From NCBI GenBank assembly GCA_947044365.1, contig OX345636.1, forward strand, positions 61,383,537 through 61,447,536: a stretch of DNA of 64,000 bases, written 5' to 3'. The position numbers and the translations under genes were made by a program. Source of the stretch: Petrosia ficiformis. Lineage: Eukaryota > Porifera > Demospongiae > Haplosclerida > Petrosiidae. Positions 45,586-56,241 of this stretch are shown one piece after another; position 1 is the stretch's first letter, and every line of letters starts with the position of its first letter. Under the pieces are notes generated by a model, which ran no database searches, had not been told where the DNA came from, and was given only the letters and a program-made list of their open reading frames with translations.

Positions 45586-48500
45586 GCTAATTTTTATGTC
45601 TGCTATCAACATGGCACATGTATCTCATTCACTAAAAACTATTTTATTTGCTTTGCTTAATTAGAAGTGTGCTCAGATTTATGCTTGAAACACTTTCAAG
45701 GTGCTTTAGCTAGTGCTCAAAGCTCTATTCAACTACATCGGCAGTTTACAGCCTCAAGCACTTCAGGAGATTATGCTTCACTCAATGTTTGATGTACATG
45801 TACATGTATCATTCTTTCTTATATCTTTATACATACAGCTCTTGTGTTGAATCACACAGTTCAAAATCAAACTGTGTCATATTATTATATGTATACATGT
45901 ACATGTATAGCTGTTCTGTTCAATCACAAATCAAAACTGTCATACATGTATGCATGTACATATATACATGTACATGTACATGTACTCATGTATCATTATC
46001 TCTTATACATGTACTTGTATAGTTCTGTTGAATCACAAAAATCAAAATGAAATCAAAACTATATCATGTATACATGTATCTAGGGCTGGGACGATTAATC
46101 GATTAATCAATCGATATTGAAAATTCTTCTGATTATCGATTATAAGTCTGTGATATCGATTATGCTAATTATTCCAAACGACATACTTTTCAAGCATGTG
46201 ATGACAAATAATGTACAATATGGAGGTGATAGGAAGCCTTTTTGATCATGAAATGGGAGGAGTTTCCTGTATTAATTGACTTAATTGGCCTAATTACTTC
46301 CGCTGATTTTAATCGATTATCAATCGACTTGGAGTTAGTGATAATGAATTTCAGAATCTCAGCCGACTCCCAGCCCTAATTTATTATTATATACATGTAT
46401 ACATTGTACATGTACATGTATCATTATTCCTATACCTGTATACACACAGCTGTTCTTTTGAATCACACAAATCAAAATGAAATCAAAACTAATCAACATC
46501 CTCCTGTACAAGTGGAAATCAAATCAAATCTATCGACAAGGAAGTGGAAGAAACTGATAAAGATTTAAACAAAGAATCAACAGTAGATGTGACTGCATTA
46601 CATCATGAGAGCTCAACAGTAATTCCTGGCCCAGCTGTAGTGATCAATTCAACATTTAATAATGATGAACCTATAGCTATTCTATTAATAGCTTGTAATA
46701 GAGAGATTGTTAGTAGAGCAATTGATTCTTTACTCAAGTAAGTTCAATGGAGAATAGTTAATTATATTTATACATGCATGTACAATTTTTCTATATTATT
46801 TCTGAATATTTTTGAAAAACACTGTGTACAATGAGTCATGTAGATATGTATAAGTATTTCAGCTGCAATAGAGTTGCAATTTCCACAAGCTGATGTCATA
46901 CTGCTAGTCTGTACTAACTTGAGCATGCTTGGTAAGCACATCGCATCGATTAATCAACCAAGCCCCCCATATAATCCAACTTTCCTAACAACGTACATCA
47001 GAGTTTTTGATGTGATGGGCCAAATTGGCTCAACAATGGTTAGTGTGTGTGCCATTAGGAATACATCTTAAGACAATTAACAAAGAGTTAATGCTGTTTG
47101 TGACAATGTAATCACAATTAACTGCATCATCTGGTCCATAGAGAAAACTGTGTAGTGTCAAATAAGAAACTCATGTACATGTACATGGACATGTACATCT
47201 ATTATAAATATACAGATAATGTAATTGTCCACTTTCTCTTTACAATGTATATCAGATATAGACCATCAGAAGATCTATTTCCTATTATTGTTAGTCAAGA
47301 TTGTATTCATGAGGGTACCTCAAATGTAATTGATTCTTATGGTGACAAGATTTCACATATAAAAGTGAGTATGTCATGTGACCTATGTACATACATGTAC
47401 ATGTACATGTACATTTTAAGTGAGTATGTCATGTGACCTGTGTATATACATGTACATTTACATTTTAAGTGAGTATGTTATGTAACTTGTGTACATACAT
47501 GTACATTTTAAGTGAGTATATCAGGTGACCTGTGTACATACATGTACATGTACATGTACATGTGCATCTTAAGTGAGTACTGTATAGCTTATTTCTGGAT
47601 ACCAAATTTAAATGTTTTTGGCAATTATACCAATACAATTAGAATGAGTGCATCTCTCATTTAGAATGATCAATTAATGAATTCCAATTTGCCTCTTGTG
47701 TACTGATTAAAGTATAGCTCTCATCATACATGTAGTATCTTATAAGTTAGGTAGTGTACAGTATGTGTGAAAAATTGAACATGTAATAAGGTGATATTTC
47801 AACTGTACTTCTCAGTACTACCATTGTACTCCATCGTACTGTAATGTGTGAATTTGCATTACATTTGATACCATGCATAGTAAGCATTTAATACGGTGTA
47901 GTACATTTGAAGTACAGTTTACTTCACTCACAATGTACACTGTAGTCAATGGAAGTACAGTGATAGTATGTAAACTTAATGATTTTAATAAATATAGTAA
48001 TAATTAATATTATGTCTCAGATGATTTGGAAGTGGCTCCAGACTTTTACTCATATTTTCAAGCTACGCGTCCACTTTTAGCAACTGATATGAAGTTATGG
48101 TGTGTGTCAGCATGGAATGATAATGGAAAAGAAGTATTTATTGATACAGATGACATTGGTAAGATAATATTACCTATTTTTAATAGGTATGGTACATGTA
48201 CATGTATAGTATCATTTAATGAGTGCATGTACATAATGTGTGTGTATGTCACTGTGTATGTACGTGTGTGTGTACAAGCATGCGTGTGTTTGTGTGTCTC
48301 TATGTGTCTGTGCATGTGTCTGTGTCTGTGTGTGTGGACATCAACATTGCTTCAGCATGGTCATTCAACGTTTCTCTAGACATATTTGAAAAATGTATGA
48401 TACATGTACATGTATAATTAAGTAATTTCTGACCAATGAACTTGCATCAGTTGATGTACATGTACACACATGTATGTCATCATTGACAACATTACTTAAA

Positions 48501-51249
48501 GAAGCTATACTCAACAGCTTCCTTTATTTGGTTGCATAAGGTACATGTAGGATATTACATAATATGTACATGTAGTTAGTTATGTAGTGTAGATAAACAA
48601 TCTTATGAAATACAGTATGGCGCGCCGTTTGTAACAAACTAATGTCACTGATAATACAAATGTGAGCATGCGCAAACAACATGGATGATAACCCTAACAA
48701 TCCCAAGGCCTATACTGGGGGGGCTCCGCCCACCCAGACCCCCCCCCAGTTTGTCATGCTAACGTTTTGTTAATATTATGCGCATGCGCAAATAATACAG
48801 TGGGATACTGTTACAAACGGCACGTCATAATACAGTCTCACAGTTAGCCTATGCACCACTCTTCATTTGCTTATTAAATATGCACATGAACTTTGACCTT
48901 GTATTGGTAAGGGTTCTGCTCTGGAGTGCTTTTATTAAAATGTAGTGTATGTAATAACATATTTATGCGCTTAGTGCATATCACATGATATTGTGCCAAT
49001 CAGTTTTTGGTATATAGTCACCTGATCATTTTTTTAAACAACATTTAATGCATTAACTACTAAATACACAGCACCTGTAAAATGTAACTACAAAATGTCA
49101 ACTGCTGGGGAATGAGGCTTTTGGAACATTGTTTACAGTATGTTAAACGCTTTACCACTCAGGAGGGCCAATGAAGGTCTCAATTAGATAATGCACTCGC
49201 TTTATTTGTGCACTATCTAATCTTGATCTTCATTAAGCCTGGCCCTCGTGCTATGTTAAGTAAAATAAGTATGACACAGAAGACAAAGATATGAGACAAG
49301 TGATGTCTTGAAAATGATGGTCAGCAATACTGAATCTGAAGATCCACTGATGTATAGCACAGATTGATGATTTTGACAATGATAACTGTGAGCCATCTAA
49401 CGATGAAAGGAATCCTTCACCATTACATGTTACAACATCACCAGTAGACTGTACTAATATTATTATACCATCCACTTCTTCCCTTTTACACTAACAGTGT
49501 TTCTTCATCACTGCCTATACTACAATTACTAGCAACACCTACAAATAGACGAGATACACAGTGGTACGATAATGAATGCTGACATTTTTTTTGCCACTGA
49601 GGAAGCACAGTGGTTTTATATTGCATAATTATATAATATATACAATTATATATATACATGCATATTCTAAATTTTATATATAAACCAACTAATAATATAA
49701 TATAAACACACTATATTCCCAATCATCATTATTTATGAAGCTGCAAAACATTTTTTTTACATCTAAACATACTTATAACATCCAAGAGTCATTCACTTAC
49801 TATTGATATGGCAAGAGTGTCCAGAGTCATTTCAGGCACTCCACATCATTATTTCAGTGTCCAAAGCCTCTGTCATGAGCTTTAGGAAGCTTTCTAGTTG
49901 TAAAACAATGGGTAATAACACACTTTCAGACAAAAAGAAACATAACTTTCTACCAGATTATCACAGCCCTTCAAGAAAAACATCGTTCGATTCCTCATCA
50001 CGTGCTCTACAATATTATAATACTGTAAAAGTAGTTTTGACGCTTGCTTCGTCATCTATAGGCTGCCTAATAGATGTTTTTGTGATGGCCTTTGGCGTTT
50101 GAGGGCAAGTCAACGCCCACACAGGCGGCTGTTAATCGGTTAATGTAAACTTACATGTATAAGCACATAATTTAAATACAGATTATACAGTGTATCTTTT
50201 ATAATATTGCAGGTAAACTGTATAGAACAGACTTCTTTCATGGACTGGGGTGGATGTTGACAGTTAACCTATGGCATGGGCATGAGTTGAAGGATAAATG
50301 GCCAATAAGGTGAATTACATGTATATGTACATGTATGTACATGTATGTACATGTACTTGCACATACATGTATAAATATATACTGTGTAGTTTTTATAATA
50401 ATGGCCAATAAGATGAATTATATACGTATACATATACTGTGTAATTACATGTATAATGTTTATAATTTATTATGAGTTGAAGGTTAAATGGCCAATAATA
50501 AGGTGAATTATATACATATACATTGTACATGTACATGTGTATACGTTTATATAATGAGCCTCATGATGAATAATCTCCTGAACACAGTTTTTGATACATG
50601 ATTGTGTATGTTTTGAAGCATGGTCCAAATTAACTCAACAATGGTTAGTGTGTGCACCATTGGAAACACATCTTGACTATTCTTGAGCCAATTAAGAAAC
50701 AGTTAATGATGTTAGTCACAACATAATAATAATTAACTGTGCCATCTGGCCCAAAAAACGAACTGTGCAGTTCATATATAGTGTGCCATATGAGAAAAAA
50801 ACTCACATGATGTACATGTATAATACATGTATGATACATTACATGTGTTAGTAAGTAGGGCTGAGCGATAATATCGATTTATAGATTATCGTGATATTTT
50901 TCGGCGATTGCGATAACAAATTTTGTATTGCAATAATTACCACATGTGTCTGTGAATGCTCAATTATAATTTTGATAGCTTTTCTTGAAAGCATCTTTAA
51001 ACTTAACAGTCACTACAGCTTTTCATAGATACAATGTATCTAGATATAGCTATTTTTTGAAACTCCATCTTTATCACAATATAGGGTAGTTATGAAGAAG
51101 TTTATGTTAAACGTATTCATAGTTTGAAGGAAGTATCACTCAGTGAAGTTATTCATAGTAAATCTAAAGAAGAAGTACAAGTGAGATACTCAAATCTAAA
51201 AGAATTCAAAGCATTTGCTAAACATCTCAAGATCATGAGTGATTCAAGA
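40873..51249 (+). CDS. MGAT1: MGAT1-like: N-acetylglucosaminyltransferase I, incomplete
   Basis: Exons: 40873-40971, 40995-41133, about 46513-46737, 47256-47364, 48021-48158, 50213-50309, 51085-51249. GnT-I adds GlcNAc to Man5GlcNAc2 in the medial Golgi, opening complex N-glycan synthesis. The first exon gives a type II signal anchor ([20 protein letters not shown]). The second is a coiled-coil stem. Catalytic sense matches GnT-I closely: [36 protein letters not shown], (D)[51 protein letters not shown]. Family segments missing between 47364 and 48021, between 50309 and 51085, and after 51249 are not found, and junction phases (0 to 1, 2 to 0) do not join across the first two gaps. A further exon between 41133 and 46513 is needed for phase. 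Pseudogene, or exons lost in a collapsed assembly. Confidence 0.85.
41790..42160 (+). repeat. Dispersed SINE-like repeat F, copy 1
   Basis: GAGCCAGCTTGATGTTGTAG, CCACTACTTCAACTTTACTT, then a body with AAAGCCTGTCTTTTATTTT and a 3' end GAACACCAGATTAGAGTAAC. Related copies at 59770-60060 and, truncated, 63250-63290. Confidence 0.6.
42831..43490. repeat. 39-bp minisatellite, about 17 copies
   Basis: Unit ATTCCTAATATACAATRTAC plus ACTGGGTCTTCCTATAGTA. Because 39 is a multiple of three the minus strand stays open for 244 codons ([13 protein letters not shown] repeated). Units alternate ATAC/GTAC at one base (Ile/Thr in that frame), so expansion was by 78-bp dimers. It lies in the large intron of the MGAT1-like gene. 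Confidence 0.95.
43500..44580. other. Intron sequence without recognised feature
   Basis: Large MGAT1-like intron. A TTAGTTAACTAACTAAAA palindromic patch occurs at 44090-44110, otherwise no exon, array or paired termini. Confidence 0.4.
44590..44800. repeat. ~97-bp direct repeat, 2+ copies
   Basis: TGTATATGAACTGAATCTGAG...TGTTCAATCATTGTGGTGGTTACAC at 44611 recurs from 44694 and starts a third time at 44777. Intron of the MGAT1-like gene. Confidence 0.8.
45060..46060. repeat. ACATGT-rich stretch with repeated GCTCTGTTGAATCACACA units
   Basis: The phrase CTGCTCTGTTGAATCACACA or close variants recurs at about 45095, 45174, 45330, 45840, 45903 and 46020, separated by ACATGTACATGT runs. 45385-45790 also contains an unexpanded relative of the AAGCAC/GTGCTT element at 8415-9661. 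46441-46470 repeats the phrase next to the next MGAT1 exon. Confidence 0.6.
46081..46379. mobile_element. hAT-like MITE with TAGGGCTGGGACGATTAATC end
   Basis: Left TAGGGCTGGGACGATTAATC and right GACTCCCAGCCCTA are inverted terminal repeats; inner ATCGATTATCAATCGA text is also palindromic. Size 299 bp. No clear 8-bp target duplication. Confidence 0.7.
47010..47165 (-). repeat. Dispersed repeat family B, copy 3
   Basis: GGGCCAAATTGGCTCAACAA, GTGTGTGCCATTAGGAATAC and TTAACTGCATCATCTGG match the family in reverse orientation. Between MGAT1-like exons 46513-46737 and 47256-47364. Confidence 0.7.
47256..47364 (+). CDS. MGAT1: MGAT1-like exon, [16 protein letters not shown]
   Basis: Acceptor TGTATATCAG, donor GTGAGT. 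It follows the previous exon in phase (AA|A). Encodes [17 protein letters not shown] and [19 protein letters not shown], corresponding to the nucleotide-sugar binding segment just after the first beta-strand of GnT-I. The donor region is serially copied downstream (47360-47580). Confidence 0.85.
47360..47580 (+). repeat. MGAT1: Serial copies of an MGAT1-like donor site
   Basis: The exon end and donor AAAAGTGAGTATGTCATGTG is followed by TTTTAAGTGAGTATGTCATG at 47414, TTTTAAGTGAGTATGTTATG at 47463, TTTTAAGTGAGTATATCAGG at 47506 and CTTAAGTGAGTACTG at 47567. Each keeps AAGTGAGT, a perfect donor consensus, and each is separated by ACATGTACAT runs. Confidence 0.85.
48021..48158 (+). CDS. MGAT1: MGAT1-like exon, DDLEVAPDF / [10 protein letters not shown]
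   Basis: Acceptor ATGTCTCAG, donor GTAAGA, phase 1-1. It includes the metal-binding EDD-motif Asp residues (the Glu and part of the first Asp codon would be in the missing upstream exon) and the strongly conserved [14 protein letters not shown]-rich sequence 48240-48345 follows in the intron. Confidence 0.85.
48609..48835. mobile_element. MITE with TATGGCGCGCCGTTTGTAAC ends
   Basis: TATGGCGCGCCGTTTGTAAC and GTTACAAACGGCACGTCATA are terminal inverted repeats. ATACAG occurs just outside both ends, a possible target duplication. The centre has GC-rich GGGGGGGGCTCCGCCCACCC-like text and GCATGCGCAAA repeated inverted. Non-coding. Confidence 0.75.
49165..49248. other. Long imperfect hairpin
   Basis: GAGGGCCAATGAAGGTCTCA and the inner AATTAGATAATGCAC pair with GTGCACTATCTAATCTTGA and CTTCATTAAGCCTGGCCCTC around a ~13-base loop. 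One bulge of about 7 bases. The size fits a short MITE or a precursor-like RNA hairpin; nothing shows it is transcribed on its own, but it lies in an MGAT1-like intron. Confidence 0.6.
49367..49496 (+). other. Coding-like fragment
   Basis: After TATAGCACAG the plus strand is open: [20 protein letters not shown] then [15 protein letters not shown] to a stop at TAA 49494. The acidic N-terminal style resembles DDE-transposase leaders. No further domain found. Confidence 0.3.
50290..50515 (+). repeat. MGAT1: Serial copies of a second MGAT1-like exon end with donor
   Basis: GAAGGATAAATGGCCAATAAGGTGAATTA (exon 50213-50309 end and donor) recurs as AATGGCCAATAAGATGAATT at 50400 and as GAGTTGAAGGTTAAATGGCC at 50474 followed by AATAATAAGGTGAATT. 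The last copy keeps 30 coding bases and a GT donor. Confidence 0.8.
50585..50790 (-). repeat. Dispersed repeat family B, copy 4
   Basis: TTTTGAAGCATGGTCCAAAT through GCCATCTGGCCCAAAAA, matching 250-465 in reverse. It fills part of the intron where the missing MGAT1-like exon would be expected. Confidence 0.7.
50856..50960 (+). mobile_element. hAT-like MITE 5' fragment
   Basis: TAGGGCTGAGCGATAATATC then TCGTGATATTTTTCGGCG and GATAACAAATTTTGTATTGC. Same terminal style as the elements at 12362, 35993 and 46081; the 3' end is not found. Confidence 0.5.
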
Positions 51250-51947
51250 GTGAGTTAATATAAGTACTTGGGATTATGCAGGGCATTTGTGGGGATGAGC
51301 CTACGTTACTTAATGGAATAGGAAGTGTGTTAGAAAGAAAGTTAATGCACAGGTAACTCAATAATGAAGCAGTGGATTGAAATTTGCCATACACAAAAAA
51401 GAACAGGAAGGATAATTATATTAAAATGATTATTGGACATATTCCAATTAAAAGTTATCAACATTTTATCTGAGGCCATGGGGAACATGAATGGACCTTT
51501 AGATAAGTATAATCCAAGCACCAGGTAGAACACACTGGGTTATATACATTTATCAGACCTGCCAAGTCTCATGCATTTGTGTTCCTTCTCGCACTCTTAG
51601 TCTTTGGACTTATCAAAACTGCTTCTTTCTCACACAATCTGACATTCTTAAATTTAACTTTTAAACAATCCAACTTCCTTTTCCAAATACTAAAATACAG
51701 CCATTAGCCACGCCTTGAAATATTAATTAAAGAGCTTCTTTTGTAATTACAATTTCAAGGTGTGACCATACGTACCTCAAAATGGATGCATCGATCAACA
51801 GCACCAAAAAATAACTCAACTGTTTTTCTTAAATCAATGTTAAAATTAATACTTCTTGTAACAATAAATGTTCATTAGAAAAACAGTTGTTTCAGCATTA
51901 TGCAGATGTTATCTCTGAGATAATAATTATATGTGTAACAATGTAGT

Positions 51948-52172
51948 AATATGGTTCTCTTCTCCTCGATACCCTACTTGCAGCAGATGTATTATTAAAG
52001 GAGGGGGAGCATTGTAACAATGTAGTAATATGGTTCTCTTCTCCTCGATACCCTACAGCAGACGTACTATTAAAGGAGGGGGAGCATTGTAACAATGTAG
52101 TAATATGGTTCTCTTCTCCTCGATACCCTACTTGCAGCAGACGTATTATCAAAGGAGGGGGAGCATTGTAAC
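51948..52172. repeat. ~79-bp tandem repeat with polypurine-tract end, three copies
   Basis: Unit: GTAACAATGTAGTAATATGG, TTCTCTTCTCCTCGATACCC, then AAAGGAGGGGGAGCATT. The AAAGGAGGGGGAGC followed by TTGTAACA resembles a polypurine tract next to the 5' bases of an LTR. The minus-strand 84-codon ORF is a repeat artefact. Confidence 0.85.
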
Positions 52173-52385
52173 AATGTAGTAATATGTACAGTAACTATTG
52201 TTTGTATAGTATAGTTGTCTCTCTTTTGACAATCTCTATTGTAATCATGTTTTAATTACATGTCTGATGTTATTGTTCTGTGACACCAATTTATGTTCTG
52301 TGTACTGCTATAAATACTGTTACACTATCCATTGAGCTGATGTGGTTTTTCTGCTTTCTCTAGCAATTTTTAACTTTGAGAATGA
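52165..52385 (+). mobile_element. Possible solo LTR
   Basis: Begins TGTAACAATGTAG after a polypurine stretch, contains TATAAATACTGTTAC that could serve as TATA box, and CTGTGACACCAATT. The 3' boundary is unclear and no gag-pol sequence follows. Tentative assignment to an LTR retrotransposon. Confidence 0.35.
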
Positions 52386-52389
52386 TTGC

Positions 52390-55300
52390 TTTCAGAATAT
52401 CCTGTTCTGAATTAAATACATTGTATTTGTAATCATTAACAACATTTTGCTAATTTTTTTTTCTTGTGTTAGGCTTTCAGAACTAAAAGTATACTTCTGT
52501 CAAGAACTATTTTCAAGGGTAGCTAAGACTTGAAGAGAGAGTGGGTGGTATGACAGTAAACAGTAATTATTGAACATACCCACCAATAATCCTTTTGCAT
52601 GTATACTGTATGAGGTAAAGAATTATATTATTACTTGTATGATGTTACTTCCAGTTGCTCTCTTAAGGACGGAAGAATTTGCTAAATTAGCTCTACTATA
52701 TTATTCTATTTATCAGAATGTAGTGAAAAACTAGAACCCCTTATTGAGTGTTTATATGATGTGGTGAGGATAAACAAAGACTCAATAGAGTCCATCCTTG
52801 GCATGTTGTATATACTTACTCAACACCTCATAAAATTATATATTAATAATATAAATGGATGAAACTGCCATGTGTGTTCAATACCTATACTGATCTTCAA
52901 ACCACAAACCCTATGAATGTGTTAGCTGGTGTATTTGTGTAATTTGAGGTGCTGAGTTCAAACCTTTCATGTCCTCACACATTCAATATGTATATATATA
53001 CAGGGGAGCACGTATATAGGAATACCTGTTGTGTAACCCTTTCTTTACAGATAAAATAATTTCAATTCAATTCAATACATGACAGAATTAGCTTTATATT
53101 ACATCATACAAGAAAGTGTAATGAATATATTCAAAAGTCAATCTGTAACATTATGCAATATTGGCATTTTGATGGGAATTGATACACAAACAACTTGAGA
53201 GAATGTAGCAAACTTCAATTCAGTTTCTAAGGAAATTGCAGCCTTACATAAAATATGGTTTATTGGTAAGAAGCACCAATCCTTAACATGAATAAATTGA
53301 AAACCATAAACTACTATATCTGTGTACTTTTAGGTGTTCAGTTTCATATGTTTTTACCATCTCATCTCATAGTTAATTCACCATAGTGAAATGGGAATGT
53401 ACTGATACACTAAAATTCTATGTAGACATGTTTATTGGGTGTATGTGTACATATTGTGACCATTTTAAATTATCATATCTCAAATACCCATTAGACCCCT
53501 AAAGATCAATTGAACTAAAACTAAGATAAATGACGGTAACTAGAAAATGCCTACTCGTAATTGAAAATATGAACTCACCACCTAAAAGTACACAAATTAC
53601 ACCAACTAACACATTCATAGGGATTTGGTTTTTAATTCAACTAAATATTATATGTAGACATGTTTATTGAGTGTATATGTACATATTGTGACCATTTTAA
53701 ATTATCATATCTCAAATAACCATTAGAACCCTAAAGATCAATTGAACTAAAACTAAGATAAATGACGGTAACTAGAAAAGGCTACTCGTAACTGAAATAT
53801 TCCCTTAAAGTACCAACTAAGACATTCATATGATTTGTGGTTTTCAATTTCATTTTGTTGAATTCAAACAGAAAAAAAAATCAACTTTCAGAGTGAGTGT
53901 TTTCACACATCTCATAGTTAATTCACCATTGTGAAATGGGAATGTAGTGATACACTAAAATTCTATGTAGACATGTTTATTCATTGTATGTGTACATAAT
54001 TATTTTGACCCTTTTTAAGTTATCATATCTATCAAATAATCATTAGACCCCTAAAGATCAAATAATCGACTTTAACTAGAAAACGCTACTTGTAATTGAA
54101 ACATTCCAAAAGATATGAACTCAGCACCTAAATACAACAACTAACACATTCAGAGGGTTTGTGGTTTTTAATTTATTCATGTTAAAGTCATACATACTCC
54201 ATTATACACACTGTAATGATTAAATGACAATTACAAAATCTGACAACAGTGATCTAGCAAATATTCTATGTATAGACATGTTTATTGAGTGTATGTATAC
54301 ATAATTTGACTATTATGCCCCTAAAGGTTAATTGGAAGAGAATTGATTGTAACTACAAAATGGCTGCTCATATTTGAAAAATTCCAAAAGTTTTGAACTC
54401 AGAAAAACACTATTTAATATTTAAATTTTAACACAATTTTAAATGTACTTTGTACTACTTTCAAGCTTAAGGTCATTGTAGCTGTTGAACATACATGGCA
54501 AGTGTCATCGCATTGATATTATTGGGTGAGCCTGAGCGAGCCTCACACTTATCAGTCAGCTTGAAACTTTACACTGTATGTACATGTATGTATATATTAT
54601 ATATCGTAAATATTATTTTTGTTTGTACAGTACATATTCTGTAAATATCTTAATGTTCAAATTCAAAAATTTCTAAAATTTCAAATTTAAATATTCTAAA
54701 GCCACATGCATGACACTGCTTGATAGCTATGGATTGAGGAAAAGAAGAGATAGGGACAGAGCTAAATAAGCACTAGAGACCAAAGAGGAGAGAGGAACAA
54801 GACTGTCTAAAAGAAGAGAAGCTTTATTTGTCTAAAGTAGATTGAAGTTTCAAGAATAAAGATCATTCTAGCTGAGATCTTTTCCGGCCAATAAAATATT
54901 TAACATTGGGATTATTCCTACTTTATTTAACAGGATCTCAAACACACTAAATGCTTGCTTTTACTCTATGTCCAAAATTTGGTTATTCTAACCATACCTT
55001 CTCAGGCTCACCTCACAATGAATGCATGGATGCAAACATTCTCCAGTATATAAATATATAGGTGTTGAGTAAGTATATACAACATGCCAAGGATGGACTC
55101 TACTGAGTCTTTGTTTATCCTCATCACATCATATAAACACTCATCACAAGACAATAAAGTACTTGGGTTCTAGTTTTTCACTACATTCTGATAAATATAA
55201 TAATATCGCAGAGAGTCAGTCCTTAAGATTACAAGAAGAGATGTCACACAGTATTAATGTAATTCATTAGTATACATGCAAATGGCTATTGGCAGGTATG

Positions 55301-55470
55301 TTCAACTAAAATTGTTTCCTTTCATACCATCCACTCTGTCTTCAAGTTTTATAAAGCTAACCTTAGAAAATAGTTAGTATACTTCTAGTTCTGAAAACCT
55401 AACCTAAAAAAATATAAATATCAAATTATTTCAGTCTATATTTAATTCAGAACAGGACATTATGAAACCA
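52390..55470. mobile_element. ~3-kb foldback element with ~350-bp inverted arms
   Basis: Left arm 52470-52830 (TTAGGCTTTCAGAACTAAAA...GGCATGTTGTATATACTTAC) mirrors right arm 55060-55412 (GTAAGTATATACAACATGCC...AGTTCTGAAAACCTAA). Pairing continues outside: TTCAGAATATCCTGTTCTGA versus TTCAGAACAGGACATTATGA. The interior contains four diverged ~235-310-bp repeats and no transposase, so it is a non-autonomous foldback/long-TIR transposon. Confidence 0.85.
53417..54400. repeat. Four internal repeats of the foldback element
   Basis: ATGTAGACATGTTTATT...GTATGTGTACAT, TTAGACCCCTAAAGATCAA and AACTAGAAAA occur in order from 53420, 53648, 53964 and 54266. Divergence increases towards the last copy. Confidence 0.8.
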
Positions 55471-55730
55471 ATTTGTTGTTTCTGTTCAAACAATTGCTAT
55501 AGCTACCTGCCAAACTACATACAGCTCAATGATAGCAAACATCTTTAAAGTAAACTAACAATGGATATTCTACCTACATGTACATCACATTCAATGACGA
55601 ATCAACTGGTCAGGGAAATATAAAAGGATCATGCTGATAGAACAGCATTTCATTAATATTCATCCAAAACCAAGTATGAATGAACACCAGTTCTTCAAGT
55701 CACAGTCCGCACTGACTCTATATCAGTGGT

Positions 55731-56241
55731 GTAGCCAAACCCTAATTTATACCTGGGCCTAAAAAGAGACAATTGGCGTGAAGCGCACCGAAAAATGTTT
55801 TACCTAATTATTTATTCATGATGGGCGTGTTGATTAAAAAATGAACAATGCAACCAAGAAGTCAATAAACGGATAGTTCTGGTTATACTGCGATATCGTT
55901 AGGAATTCCGCCAAGAACTCCTGTTACACTTGTACGTGCAACTGTTAAAACCATCATTGGTGGTCCTGATATCATTACTTTCCAGCTGTATCACTGTTCA
56001 TCAGTTTCATCACTATGCTGCAGCCTTTGTCGCTTAGAAACAGAAGAATCTAACTGATTCATATCTAAACAGTCAAAAATAGTCCACTGTCTACCTTTAC
56101 TTTGCTTCTGAAAGGCCATCTCAAATAAACAAACTTGACAAGTGTTGGAATATATTAATAATAATTAGTATAATTAAAATTAAAATTTAATTCTGATGCT
56201 CGGGCCCAGGCCCACCAGGTCCGGGTGTAGCTATGTCACTG
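55731..56241. mobile_element. hAT-like element with CAGTGGTGTAGCCA end
   Basis: Left CAGTGGTGTAGCCAAACCC and right GGGTGTAGCTATGTCACTG are inverted repeats; CTGGGCCTA and GGGCCCAGGCCCACCAGG lie just inside. It carries the minus-strand ORF at 55991-56119, which reads like a transposase N-terminus. Confidence 0.75.
55991..56119 (-). pseudogene. N-terminal remnant of a transposase-like protein
   Basis: 43-codon ORF starting MAFQKQSKGRQWTIFDCL and ending in QHSDETDEQ-stop. Basic start, TIF(D)-type phrase and KRQRLQ nuclear-localisation-like run resemble the leaders of hAT or ZMYM/TTF-type transposases. The catalytic part is absent, as expected for an internally deleted element. Confidence 0.45.

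Noticed and set aside
51898..52152. 84-codon ORF on minus
   Set aside because: Explained by three copies of the 79-bp unit.
52900..53050. Possible tRNA-like B box (GAGTTCAAACCTTTC)
   Set aside because: No A box at the right distance and it lies at the inner edge of a foldback arm.
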